Below are positions 8,102 through 13,024 of a stretch of DNA of 17,806 nt, in pieces. Where the stretch lies: positions 1-17,806 of the forward strand of contig JBDRTU010000015.1 in assembly GCA_043823825.1 (NCBI GenBank). Direction: 5' to 3'. Positions within the stretch are counted from its first letter, which is position 1, and every line of letters starts with the position of its first letter. A model generated the notes under the pieces. It was given only the letters and a program-made list of their open reading frames with translations, did not search any database and was not told where the DNA came from. The stretch is from JBDRTU01 sp043823825. Lineage in GTDB: Bacteria > Patescibacteriota > Patescibacteriia > Veblenbacterales > UBA10138. The translations under genes were made by a program, and so were the position numbers.

Positions 8102-8542
8102 TTATTCTTTAAGCAGACCTTTATAGATTTTTTTGTTATCCCAATATAGGAATATGTTTGGCGCCCCTAATGCAACTAGTAACATAAGTACTGCGTACCA
8201 CCAAGGCAAGTGTTCTATCTGCGTGGGAGGAAATATTCCACTATTAATGCACCACCAAAAAGTCATTTGAAGTAAAATAAAAGATGTTACTTTTGCACAC
8301 AGAGAGGCAGTAAAAAAGTAGGTCATGATTTTTGCCTCATACTCATCAAGCCCATTAGACATTTGATTAATAACTTTAAATAACCCCCTTTTTGATTCAA
8401 GTTTATCTTTTTCAACCTCAAGACGCTTCTGATATTCCTGATTATTATTTAAACCTTGTGTTATCCTAAAAAGATTGCTTACCAGCCACAATGCAATTCC
8501 GGCGCTAATACCAGAACTAATGACCAATATAAATATAAACAT
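8102..8542 (-). CDS. Small membrane protein with three spans and a coiled-coil-like loop, unknown function
   Basis: The 146-residue protein is not from a family I recognise. A first span covers about residues 3-25 and is followed by a charged, heptad-like segment (about 33-58, EYQKRLEVEKDKLESKRG) that could form a short coiled coil. Two further spans lie at about 74-98 and 113-133, the tail is basic, and Trp residues cluster at the membrane borders (WW at 96-97 and 114-115). The start is supported by a good AGGAG (minus strand of 8549-8553) with an A/T-rich 6-base spacer. Upstream, TTGACA (minus strand, 8610-8615) is a perfect -35 match, with a weak -10 (TAAGTT) 17 bases on. With its own promoter and terminator it seems to be a single-gene unit. 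Confidence 0.7.
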   Translation of the reverse strand: MFIFILVISSGISAGIALWLVSNLFRITQGLNNNQEYQKRLEVEKDKLESKRGLFKVINQMSNGLDEYEAKIMTYFFTASLCAKVTSFILLQMTFWWCINSGIFPPTQIEHLPWWYAVLMLLVALGAPNIFLYWDNKKIYKGLLKE

Positions 8543-8586
8543 TTTAATCTCCTATTTTAATTTTTTTTCGCAATTTTCTTTTCTTT

Positions 8587-8615
8587 AACTTACATTAGAA
8601 TATCTGAAATGTCAA
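8587..8615 (-). promoter_or_regulatory. Putative sigma-70 type promoter of the 146-residue membrane protein gene
   Basis: The minus strand carries a consensus -35 TTGACA (8610-8615), a 17-base spacer and a weak -10 TAAGTT (8587-8592). The gene begins 45 bases further on with a clear Shine-Dalgarno. The poor -10 lowers confidence. Confidence 0.35.
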
Positions 8616-8648
8616 TTATTAACTATTGGGAAACTATGCATATAACAT

Positions 8649-8725
8649 ATGAATAGTGGCTCCAGTTGCTGAATTTCTACCGGTAGGATCGGCGCGATTC
8701 TTTCTACAATTTCTGAATGCGCTGG
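8649..8725 (-). pseudogene. Decayed fragment of an HU gene
   Basis: The minus strand can still be read as KNRADPTGRNSATGATI, which lines up with KNRAARTGRNPATGATI of the intact HU protein encoded about 500 bases away. At the DNA level 8650-8706 matches 9188-9244 at about 47 of 57 positions. Just before this block (coding sense), the frame that would give the preceding residues is offset by one base inside the run of A that encodes the Lys-Lys pair. Six residues after the block the frame hits TAG. Neither the N-terminal half nor the C-terminal strand of HU is recognisable. It is therefore a truncated, frameshifted relic of a second HU copy. Confidence 0.8.
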
Positions 8726-8767
8726 ACAACTAAAAAAGGGGTAAATTAAGAGTTTTATAAAAGTAGT

Positions 8768-8796
8768 AAAAAAACTGGATCTAACAATCCAGTTTT
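8768..8796 (-). terminator. Strong intrinsic terminator of the 69-residue membrane protein gene
   Basis: A perfect 10-base-pair stem AAAACTGGAT/ATCCAGTTTT with a 6-base loop leads, on the minus strand, into an unbroken run of seven T. It lies 40 bases after the gene's stop at 8837. It also separates that gene from the HU relic. Confidence 0.8.
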
Positions 8797-8836
8797 TAAT
8801 AATTTAAACTAACTAACGACCGCCATACTGAAAAAT

Positions 8837-9046
8837 TCAAAGTCTGATGGCTAAAGTTATAAAATAACCAATTATTATTAAACTGACACCTGTCCAACCT
8901 AAAAATTGTTCCCGCTTCATCATACGAGAAACACGTTCATCAATACTATGCTCTTTTCTTACGCGATGATGAACCATCAAAGCAGTAAAGGCGATCATCA
9001 CAGTCCCTGCTGCTTCTAAAGTCATTGCTAAGATTTCTAAATTCAT
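8837..9046 (-). CDS. Small two-span membrane protein, unknown function
   Basis: A 69-residue protein with two hydrophobic spans (about residues 5-25 and 48-66) joined by a strongly charged loop, HHRVRKEHSIDERVSRMMKR. By the positive-inside rule the loop should face the cytoplasm, with both ends outside. I recognise no family. The gene has an ATG start, no visible Shine-Dalgarno and its own strong terminator. It lies 77 bases downstream of the HU gene, beyond the HU hairpin terminator. The length, composition and flanking terminator make it a credible gene. Confidence 0.65.
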   Translation of the reverse strand: MNLEILAMTLEAAGTVMIAFTALMVHHRVRKEHSIDERVSRMMKREQFLGWTGVSLIIIGYFITLAIRL

Positions 9047-9064
9047 AAACTAAAGAATTAACAC

Positions 9065-9106
9065 ACAAAAGCAGTTCCGTGGGCATGAAGGCTTACGGAA
9101 CTGCTT
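9065..9106 (-). terminator. Intrinsic terminator of the HU gene
   Basis: AAGCAGTTCCGT and ACGGAACTGCTT form a perfect 12-base-pair stem with a 14-base loop. On the minus strand the stem ends in CTTTT before GTGTG, a short U tract. It lies 18 bases after the HU stop. Confidence 0.75.
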
Positions 9107-9123
9107 AAAGAATCTAAAATCAA

Positions 9124-9408
9124 TTAAAGGATAGCGTCCTTAGCTTGCTTGGAAATTCGGAACTTTACCACAGTCTTAGCTGGAATCTGAATAGTGGCTC
9201 CCGTAGCTGGGTTTCTGCCCGTGCGAGCGGCGCGATTCTTTTTAACTAACTTACCTAAACCAGGGATTGTAAACTCACCTGATTTTTTAGTCTCGCTGTA
9301 CGCGAGCCCTACTATTGCTTCCATTATGTCGGAAGCTTCTTTGCGAGTCTTGCCTAATTTCTCGGCAAGAGCTTGCAATACTTGCGATTTGGTCATTCCT
9401 TTGGCCAT
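9124..9408 (-). CDS. hup: HU-family DNA-binding protein
   Basis: A 94-residue histone-like protein that bends and compacts DNA as a dimer. All parts of the fold are visible. The alpha-helical N-terminal half (residues 6-40) contains MTKSQVLQALAEKLGKTRKEA. It is followed by the FTIPGLGKL turn and the DNA-embracing beta arm with RTGRNPATG (residues 62-70), where Pro67 is the intercalating proline. The closing strand and helix read KTVVKFRISKQAKDA. The length is standard. The start is fixed by AAGGAG (minus strand, 9417-9422) with an 8-base spacer, the best Shine-Dalgarno in this window. An extended -10 (TGCTATGAT) lies about 70 bases upstream and a hairpin terminator follows the stop. A decayed second HU copy lies nearby at 8649-8725. 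Confidence 0.96.
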   Translation of the reverse strand: MAKGMTKSQVLQALAEKLGKTRKEASDIMEAIVGLAYSETKKSGEFTIPGLGKLVKKNRAARTGRNPATGATIQIPAKTVVKFRISKQAKDAIL

Positions 9409-9416
9409 AGTATTTA

Positions 9417-9422
9417 CTCCTT
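9417..9422 (-). promoter_or_regulatory. Ribosome binding site of hup
   Basis: AAGGAG on the minus strand, 8 bases before the ATG at 9408. It is notable because most genes in this window lack a recognisable Shine-Dalgarno. Confidence 0.75.
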
Positions 9423-9450
9423 CTTTTAATAATTAAGGGTAAAAAGTTTC

Positions 9451-9485
9451 GGGGTTGGTTATCCCCAGCTCTATCCATCATAGCA
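9451..9485 (-). promoter_or_regulatory. Putative extended -10 promoter and leader hairpin of hup
   Basis: The minus strand reads TGCTATGAT (9477-9485), an extended -10 (TGnTATGAT) without a good -35. Transcription from it would give a leader of about 60 bases. GGGG and CCCC at 9451-9454 and 9463-9466 can form a small hairpin at the start of that leader. The promoter assignment is moderate and the hairpin role speculative. Confidence 0.45.
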
Positions 9486-9605
9486 CAAAACCCTTATTTT
9501 TTGGTAGAAATCGTCAAGTCGAGCCTTAACTATGAAATAATCAATAACAAAATTTCCGCTAACCTAAGGCAAAATATTTCAAATGAAATTCCTATTACAG
9601 TTGGT

Positions 9606-10235
9606 TTAATCCCTAACTATTCTCTTAAGTTGCGCTACTAAACGCTGCCGGTGCTCAGTATCTTTTATTAAATGATGAATTGAAGGAATTAGAGAGGTGA
9701 GAATAATTAACGCGATAATGGGAAGTAAATAACGATCAATATTAGGAACTAAAGCCCCTAAGTAATACCCTAAAAATGGGACGCCAATCCCCCAAAGCGC
9801 TCCGCCAGTAATGTTATAAAAAAGAAAAGTTGAATATTTCATTTTACCCACGCCAGCTAAAATTGGAGCAAAAGTTCGAACAAAGGGAATAAAGCGCGCC
9901 AGGATTATTGTTTTGCCGCCGTGCTTAGCGAAAAAGGCGCGTGAGCGTTCTAGATATTCAGGGTGAAATAAAAAAGATTTTGGTCTTGTAAAAATCTTTG
10001 GCCCCAAGCGATAGCCAAAAGTATAACCAACACTATCGCCTGCCACCGCTGCAATAAATGAACCAATTACCAGTACCCAAATATTTAACCAGCCTTGCGA
10101 AGCTAATAGCCCAGCAGTAAACAGTAAACTATCCCCGGGCAAGAAAAAACCAAAAAATAAACCAGACTCAGCAAAAATAATCCCAAAGACACCAAGGTAA
10201 CCAATTGTTTTTATTAAAGATATCAAGTCTAACAT
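9606..10235 (-). CDS. DedA-family (SNARE-associated) membrane protein
   Basis: A 209-residue DedA-family protein; family members are required for envelope integrity and membrane-potential homeostasis, and some are linked to undecaprenyl phosphate translocation. The family's conserved blocks are present: GFFLPGDSLLFTAG (residues about 29-42), a helix containing GDSVGYTFGYRLG, then FFAKHGGKTIILARFIPFVRTF followed by APILAGVGKM, with the conserved Arg-Phe-x-Pro-x-x-Arg. A final membrane helix and basic tail complete it. The length is typical. The gene starts 27 bases after the end of the pseudopilin's continuing frame, so the two may share a transcript. A TATAAC lies about 23 bases upstream of its ATG. 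With uppS also in the window, a shared lipid-carrier theme is possible but not shown. Confidence 0.92.
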   Translation of the reverse strand: MLDLISLIKTIGYLGVFGIIFAESGLFFGFFLPGDSLLFTAGLLASQGWLNIWVLVIGSFIAAVAGDSVGYTFGYRLGPKIFTRPKSFLFHPEYLERSRAFFAKHGGKTIILARFIPFVRTFAPILAGVGKMKYSTFLFYNITGGALWGIGVPFLGYYLGALVPNIDRYLLPIIALIILTSLIPSIHHLIKDTEHRQRLVAQLKRIVRD

Positions 10236-10262
10236 AAAACGGTTGAACTTTCGGCTGCGCTG

Positions 10263-10783
10263 TTATAATTGCAACAATATATCGTCATCATCATAAGCAT
10301 TGTTTCCATGACCATTGGGTCCATAGGAACCGATCACCACTCCGTAATTTAACGGTGGATTATTATGATTTAAATCATAATCCGTGTCAAAAAATACTCA
10401 TTCCCCCAGGGGTCAAGGGGAATTATTGCCATATATGGTCCATTCCAGTTTGTGTAACTACCATCGGTCTGATTAATCCCGCCTTCTGGATCCAATAAAC
10501 TGTTAGTACAAGAAGCGTCGCCACAAAGTTCATTAGTAGGACAATTTGAACAAATAAAACCCACGGTCTGATGTCCTGGCCATTGACCTGTATCAATGAC
10601 CAACAGATCAAAAGCAGTTCTTAATTGACTTAAATCAGCGCGGGTACGGGCCTCGCGCGCCTTAGCCCTAGCATTTCCCAATGACACTACTGCTAAAGTT
10701 GAAAGAATACCAATAATCGCTATTACTACCAACAGTTCTATCAGGGTAAAACCTGTAGTATGTAATTTTTGTCTAACTGACAT
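10263..10783 (-). CDS. Type II/IV secretion-type pseudopilin (GspG-like) with a frame change near codon 131
   Basis: The protein starts with a prepilin signal: a short basic leader, then Gly-Phe-Thr-Leu-Ile-Glu (GFTLIELLVVIAIIGIL, residues 11-27), with cleavage after Gly11 by a prepilin peptidase and the conserved Glu at mature position 5. Residues 28-65 are the amphipathic helix (RAKAREARTRADLSQLRTA), and residues 115-128 give YMAIIPLDPWGN, the GspG-type calcium-loop region. In the starting frame the protein ends after 137 residues (stop at 10370). The -1 frame resumes immediately with DTDYDLNHNNPPLNYG, then VVIGSYGPNGHGNN and a stop at 10263, exactly how this family ends. The full protein would be 173 residues. 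Four cysteines (about 80-95) could form disulfides. The break sits on U UUU UUG. Whether this is programmed, mutational or an assembly slip is open. Confidence 0.85.
10357..10394 (-). other. Candidate -1 frameshift signal (slippery heptamer plus downstream stem)
   Basis: In the mRNA sense, 10394-10388 reads U UUU UUG in register with the zero frame codons UAU UUU UUG, an X XXY YYZ heptamer. Four bases later GGATTATGA pairs with TCATAATAATCC (3-base bulge) around TTTAAA, and the inner part is a perfect 20-base palindrome (10362-10381). Slipping back by one base joins the two halves of the pseudopilin. The stem is A/T rich and therefore weak. Confidence 0.4.
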
Positions 10784-10790
10784 GATTTTA

Positions 10791-10796
10791 AGTATA
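10791..10796 (-). promoter_or_regulatory. Putative -10 box of the pseudopilin gene
   Basis: TATACT on the minus strand lies 7 bases upstream of the ATG at 10783, so transcription would start at or beside the ATG. No Shine-Dalgarno is seen and the -35 region is weak (TTCCTT at a 17-base spacing). Confidence 0.4.
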
Positions 10797-10911
10797 CCGT
10801 AAGTCTACTATTGAAGGAAATAAAATATTTTTTAATTTACTATTTTCATCTTGGTTAAAAAAATCCGTCCAGAAAAAATGATGAATGAAATAATGGCAAC
10901 TAATTATTCTA

Positions 10912-11042
10912 GGACTTACACGTTTGTCGTCATTGCGAGCTTCAGCGAATCAATCTCTAGTTGACATTAGCGTTTTACTAAGATTGCTTCGTCGCTTTGA
11001 CTCCTCGCAATGACATAAAAAAGGACTCGAACGCGTAGGTCC
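10912..11042. repeat. REP/MITE-like imperfect inverted repeat
   Basis: A 131-base element able to fold into one long hairpin. GTCATTGCGAG at 10929-10939 is repeated in reverse as CTCGCAATGAC at 11004-11014 (11 of 11). The arms continue inward, with TCAATCTC against AGATTGCTTCGTCGCTTTGACT partly pairing. Outer arms GGACTTACACG (10912-10922) and CGCGTAGGTCC (11032-11042) pair at 9 of 11 positions. The inner arms resemble the GTCATTGCGAGGAGCGAAGCGACGAAGCAATCTC type of repeat known from many bacterial genomes. It fills the space between the lipoprotein stop and the pseudopilin promoter and could end transcription of the lipoprotein gene. No coding potential. Confidence 0.75.
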
Positions 11043-11064
11043 TATATTCTTAAATAACTCATTG

Positions 11065-11703
11065 TTACTCCCCTACTTCAAAACTAAAACTTTCTACCAA
11101 ATGCTCAAAAATCTGCTCTGCTTCCTCACTGGAATCCTGCTTATTATAAATAATACGGAAAGTTCGACTGCCTTTGGTAAAATGGTACTCAATAACTTTT
11201 TGATTCTCTACTAACTGATTAGTGCGAAACCCTGCATAACGAATCGCACTTAGAGAAGCAACGATGATTTGGCTGGTTGATAAACCCCTCACGCTATCGG
11301 CAAAGTCGCTCAAAGGACGGCTTGATGCTTCTATTACCATCTGCCCCAAATACTCTGACCCTAATTTTGGTAAAGGATTTGGATCGGCAATAAAATAATC
11401 ATCTACTAAAGGATTACTATCACCAATCTCTCCCCTAGTATAATGCCGCCAATACCACTGATCTGGCCGCTCAATAGTGTAACCTATGGCTTTGTTAGTA
11501 TAAAAAACATAAGTGACGATTTTGCTTGAAGCTGTTTGGTCAGTTGGCCGATTACTGTCTGGTAATATCACATTATCAGGCTGATTAACTGTTTCATCAT
11601 AATTTATTACCTCTTCATCAGGACCAGTAGTAACTGCATTATGAAAGCAACCTGTTAAAACTAAAACAATTAGTGCCAGTAATATTAATACTTTTTTTGA
11701 CAT
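11065..11703 (-). CDS. PsbP-like lipoprotein
   Basis: A 212-residue lipoprotein. The signal MSKKVLILLALIVLVLTGC gives a clear lipobox with Cys19 as the lipid-modified residue. A disordered Asp/Asn/Pro/Thr-rich linker covers about residues 20-65. The rest (about 66-210) has the layout of PsbP/Mog1-like domains: an opening FYTNKAIGYTIERPDQWYWRHY, in which a Tyr-x-Ile-x-x-Pro-x-x-Trp stretch is typical, alternating strands, and a final helix EEAEQIFEHLVESFSF that closes the sheet. The C-terminal domain of the M23 lipoprotein (3137-4252) seems to be of the same kind. No catalytic residues are apparent; such domains usually mediate protein or ligand contacts at the cell surface. It starts 16 bases after the DoxX-family gene and is probably co-transcribed with it. 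Confidence 0.75.
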   Translation of the reverse strand: MSKKVLILLALIVLVLTGCFHNAVTTGPDEEVINYDETVNQPDNVILPDSNRPTDQTASSKIVTYVFYTNKAIGYTIERPDQWYWRHYTRGEIGDSNPLVDDYFIADPNPLPKLGSEYLGQMVIEASSRPLSDFADSVRGLSTSQIIVASLSAIRYAGFRTNQLVENQKVIEYHFTKGSRTFRIIYNKQDSSEEAEQIFEHLVESFSFEVGE

Positions 11704-11719
11704 AAATAAAAGTTAATAA

Positions 11720-12211
11720 TTATTCTAACCAAGGGCGGCGCTGCACCAAACTAGTAGCAGTCCACCACTTACCTAAACCAAACCACTGACTAGGCCTAGT
11801 TATACTTATACCAATTAAAATTAAAATGTAAATTAAATGCTCGTCTAAAAAAGGATTATGTTCTGGTGGTAAAGCTGCTAAATAAATCAATAAGAGGATC
11901 ATTATACCACCCCAGGCAGCGAGTCGCACCATTATTCCTAAAATTAAACCCAAACCAGCTGCTAACAAACCTAGCATAAATAACCAGTCTACCACCGGGT
12001 TACCAGCTAAGCTTTGAAATAGTTCGCTAAAAGGGCCATTGGTGCCGAATTTAAGGAAACCTAAAGTTGGAGAACTGCCAGCCAGCCAAGACTTATCTGG
12101 TTCAGTAGCAAAACCAAAGCCAAAAAGCTTATCTAAAAACGGCCATAAAAAAATCCAGCCCATTGATAAACGTAAGACCCCCCAAAGTATCTGCTCTTTG
12201 GCATACTGCAT
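11720..12211 (-). CDS. DoxX-family membrane protein
   Basis: A 163-residue integral membrane protein with four spans, resembling DoxX/DoxD (TQO small subunit-like) proteins: LWGVLRLSMGWIFLWPFLDKL at the start, GNPVVDWLFMLGLLAAGLGLILGIMVRLAAWGGI in the middle, and ILILIGISITRPSQWFGLGKWW near the end. Members have been linked to thiosulfate:quinone oxidoreduction in archaea and to redox homeostasis in bacteria, but many are uncharacterised. The loop after the first span (residues about 30-62) is longer than in minimal DoxX proteins. A TATAAT lies 6 bases before the ATG and there is no Shine-Dalgarno, so the message may be leaderless. The PsbP-like lipoprotein gene follows after 16 bases. Confidence 0.82.
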   Translation of the reverse strand: MQYAKEQILWGVLRLSMGWIFLWPFLDKLFGFGFATEPDKSWLAGSSPTLGFLKFGTNGPFSELFQSLAGNPVVDWLFMLGLLAAGLGLILGIMVRLAAWGGIMILLLIYLAALPPEHNPFLDEHLIYILILIGISITRPSQWFGLGKWWTATSLVQRRPWLE

Positions 12212-12217
12212 AATTTA

Positions 12218-12223
12218 ATTATA
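12218..12223 (-). promoter_or_regulatory. Putative -10 box of the DoxX-family gene
   Basis: A perfect TATAAT on the minus strand, 6 bases upstream of the ATG at 12211. The spacing would start transcription on or next to the ATG. The -35 region is weak. Confidence 0.45.
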
Positions 12224-12279
12224 GCAAACTATACAAGACCATTACAAAAACTAAGCAATGAGAATCGCTTCATACCACT

Positions 12280-12353
12280 TGGCGGGGGAGGAAGGAATCG
12301 GACCCTCATCTCTGGTTTTGGAGACCAGCATTCTACCACTGAACTACTCCCCC
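12280..12353 (-). tRNA. tRNA-Trp(CCA)
   Basis: The minus strand folds into a cloverleaf: acceptor GGGGGAG/CTCCCCC, D arm GTTCAGTGGTAGAAT, anticodon stem CTGGT/ACCAG with loop CTCCAAA (anticodon CCA), and T arm GAGGG/CCTTC. Discriminator G and CCA are encoded (12280-12283). It follows rpmG, an arrangement common near secE-nusG in bacteria, although secE and nusG are not here. Confidence 0.95.
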
Positions 12354-12370
12354 ACCAAGTAGCTCAAAAG

Positions 12371-12526
12371 CTACTTAGTTTCTTTATGCAGCATGTGCTT
12401 CTTACACCACTTGCAGTGCTTTTTTAACTGCAACCGTTCTTTAATTTTTTTCTTGTTTCGAAAAGTATGGTGAGTAATTTGATGACATTCACTACATTCT
12501 AACTTAATTAAATTATCTTGGGACAT
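12371..12526 (-). CDS. rpmG: 50S ribosomal protein L33
   Basis: A 51-residue zinc-ribbon type L33. It has the two Cys pairs CSEC (Cys11, Cys14) and CKWC (Cys38, Cys41), the Ile-x-Leu-x-Cys start (LIKLECSEC), the basic middle TFRNKKKIKERLQLKKHCKWC and the ending KKHMLHKE, all characteristic of the Cys-containing bacterial form. The ATG at 12526 is chosen: a longer frame from 12598 would add 24 residues (MTDSPRCQP...) that do not belong to L33 and come from the AT-rich spacer. No Shine-Dalgarno precedes it. The gene sits between tRNA-Thr(TGT) upstream and tRNA-Trp downstream and is probably part of the same transcript. Confidence 0.93.
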   Translation of the reverse strand: MSQDNLIKLECSECHQITHHTFRNKKKIKERLQLKKHCKWCKKHMLHKETK

Positions 12527-12589
12527 AAATTTAGAATCTGGAATTAAGAATAATGAATAATGAATTTTTGCTGGCTGACAACGTGGCGA

Positions 12590-12607
12590 GTCCGTCAACT
12601 GGCGGAC
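12590..12607. repeat. Near-perfect 18-base palindrome (TCCGCC/GGCGGA family)
   Basis: GTCCGTCAACTGGCGGAC forms a hairpin with a single T-G wobble in the stem. It belongs to the same family as the palindromes at 12917-12931 and 13006-13020 (TCCGCC-n3-GGCGGA). It lies in the spacer between tRNA-Thr(TGT) and rpmG. Confidence 0.65.
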
Positions 12608-12617
12608 GAATTTTACA

Positions 12618-12692
12618 TGGAGCCCGGAGTCGGGATTGAACCGACAACCTACGCTTTACAAAAGCGTTGCTCTACCGTTGAGCTATCCGGGC
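12618..12692 (-). tRNA. tRNA-Thr(TGT)
   Basis: A complete cloverleaf on the minus strand: acceptor GCCCGGA/TCCGGGC, D arm GCTCAACGGTAGAGC, anticodon stem ACGCT/AGCGT with loop TTTGTAA (anticodon TGT, reading ACA and probably other Thr codons), and T arm TGTCGGTTCAATCC. Discriminator T and CCA are encoded. Its 32-base 5' flank resembles that of tRNA-Thr(GGT). Confidence 0.95.
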
Positions 12693-12724
12693 GCCCGGCG
12701 ACTGGCAGGCAGGTCTACAAGCTG
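12693..12724 (-). repeat. Leader repeat shared by the two tRNA-Thr genes (copy 1)
   Basis: These 32 bases directly upstream of tRNA-Thr(TGT) match 26 of 32 positions of 13117-13148, directly upstream of tRNA-Thr(GGT). The conserved parts (plus strand) are CCCGGCGAC and GGCAGGTCTAC. Copy 1 includes the half palindrome GGCAGGCAGG (12704-12713). In both copies the far end resembles the D arm of a tRNA (CAGTTAGTAGA-like on the minus strand). Confidence 0.7.
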
Positions 12725-12737
12725 ATTTAAAATGGTA

Positions 12738-12823
12738 TGGTGGGCCGGGAGGGATTCGAACCCCCGAAGCCCGAAGGCAGCAGATTTACAGTCTGCCCCG
12801 TTTGACCACTTCGGTACCGACCC
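12738..12823 (-). tRNA. tRNA-Tyr(GTA)
   Basis: A class II tRNA of 86 bases on the minus strand: acceptor GGGTCGG/CCGGCCC (one T-G pair), anticodon stem GCAGA/TCTGC with loop CTGTAAA (anticodon GTA), a long variable arm built on CCTTCGGG, and T arm GGGGGTTCGAATCC. Discriminator A and CCA are encoded. Confidence 0.95.
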
Positions 12824-12891
12824 ATTTACTTATTAAAAGAAGACTCTCTAGGCCTACTACTTTATTACTAGTAATTGTCTGGAGCCGTTGT

Positions 12892-12909
12892 TCCCGATAT
12901 GTATCGGGA
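12892..12909. repeat. 18-base palindrome TCCCGATAT-n-ATCGGGA, copy 1
   Basis: TCCCGAT at each end in inverted order with a short AT centre. It occupies the place of the T arm in tRNA remnant A. A second member lies at 12965-12982. Confidence 0.75.
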
Positions 12910-12916
12910 CGACCTA

Positions 12917-12931
12917 TCCGCCTTTGGCGGA
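12917..12931. repeat. 15-base palindrome TCCGCC-TTT-GGCGGA
   Basis: A perfect 6-base-pair inverted repeat with a 3-base centre, exactly filling the space of the anticodon arm in tRNA remnant A. Related copies lie at 13006-13020 and, imperfectly, at 12590-12607. Confidence 0.8.
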
Positions 12932-12964
12932 TTGCCCTGCCTAACGATCGCCTGGAGCCGATGG

Positions 12965-12982
12965 TCCCGATTGATATCGGGA
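12965..12982. repeat. 18-base palindrome TCCCGAT-n-ATCGGGA, copy 2
   Basis: The second member of the palindrome at 12892-12909, again occupying the T arm of a tRNA remnant (remnant B). Confidence 0.75.
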
Positions 12983-13005
12983 CGACCTACTCCTTACCAT
13001 GCTTG

Positions 13006-13020
13006 TCCGCCGTAGGCGGA
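13006..13020. repeat. 15-base palindrome TCCGCC-GTA-GGCGGA
   Basis: A perfect inverted repeat inside the anticodon arm of tRNA remnant B. It lies at the end of a 19-base insertion (13002-13020) that the intact tRNA-Thr(GGT) lacks. Confidence 0.8.
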
Positions 13021-13024
13021 GAGT

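Larger units (their letters stand above)
12880..12936 (-). pseudogene. tRNA-Thr-like remnant A: 3' part with T arm and anticodon arm replaced by palindromes
   Basis: Compared with the intact tRNA-Thr(GGT), the CCA end (TGGAGCC on the plus strand) and the variable-region stretch CGACCTA are kept. The T arm is replaced by the palindrome at 12892-12909 (TCCCGATAT...ATCGGGA). The 15-base anticodon arm is replaced by the 15-base palindrome TCCGCCTTTGGCGGA (12917-12931). The 5' part is missing. The acceptor end GTTG/CAACGGC differs from the intact gene and pairs with the detached 5' piece at 13131-13160. Confidence 0.7.

Noticed and set aside
9575..9590. Palindrome ATTTCAAATGAAAT as a terminator for the DedA gene
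   Set aside because: The stem leaves almost no loop, is A/T only apart from one pair, and no T run of note follows.
10370..10783. Pseudopilin as a complete 137-residue protein
   Set aside because: The last seven codons in this frame are unlike the family, while the -1 frame carries a typical pseudopilin ending, so the gene is better described over 10263-10783.
12527..12598. 24-residue N-terminal extension of L33
   Set aside because: L33 proteins begin near the internal ATG at 12526; the extension is translated spacer containing part of a palindrome.
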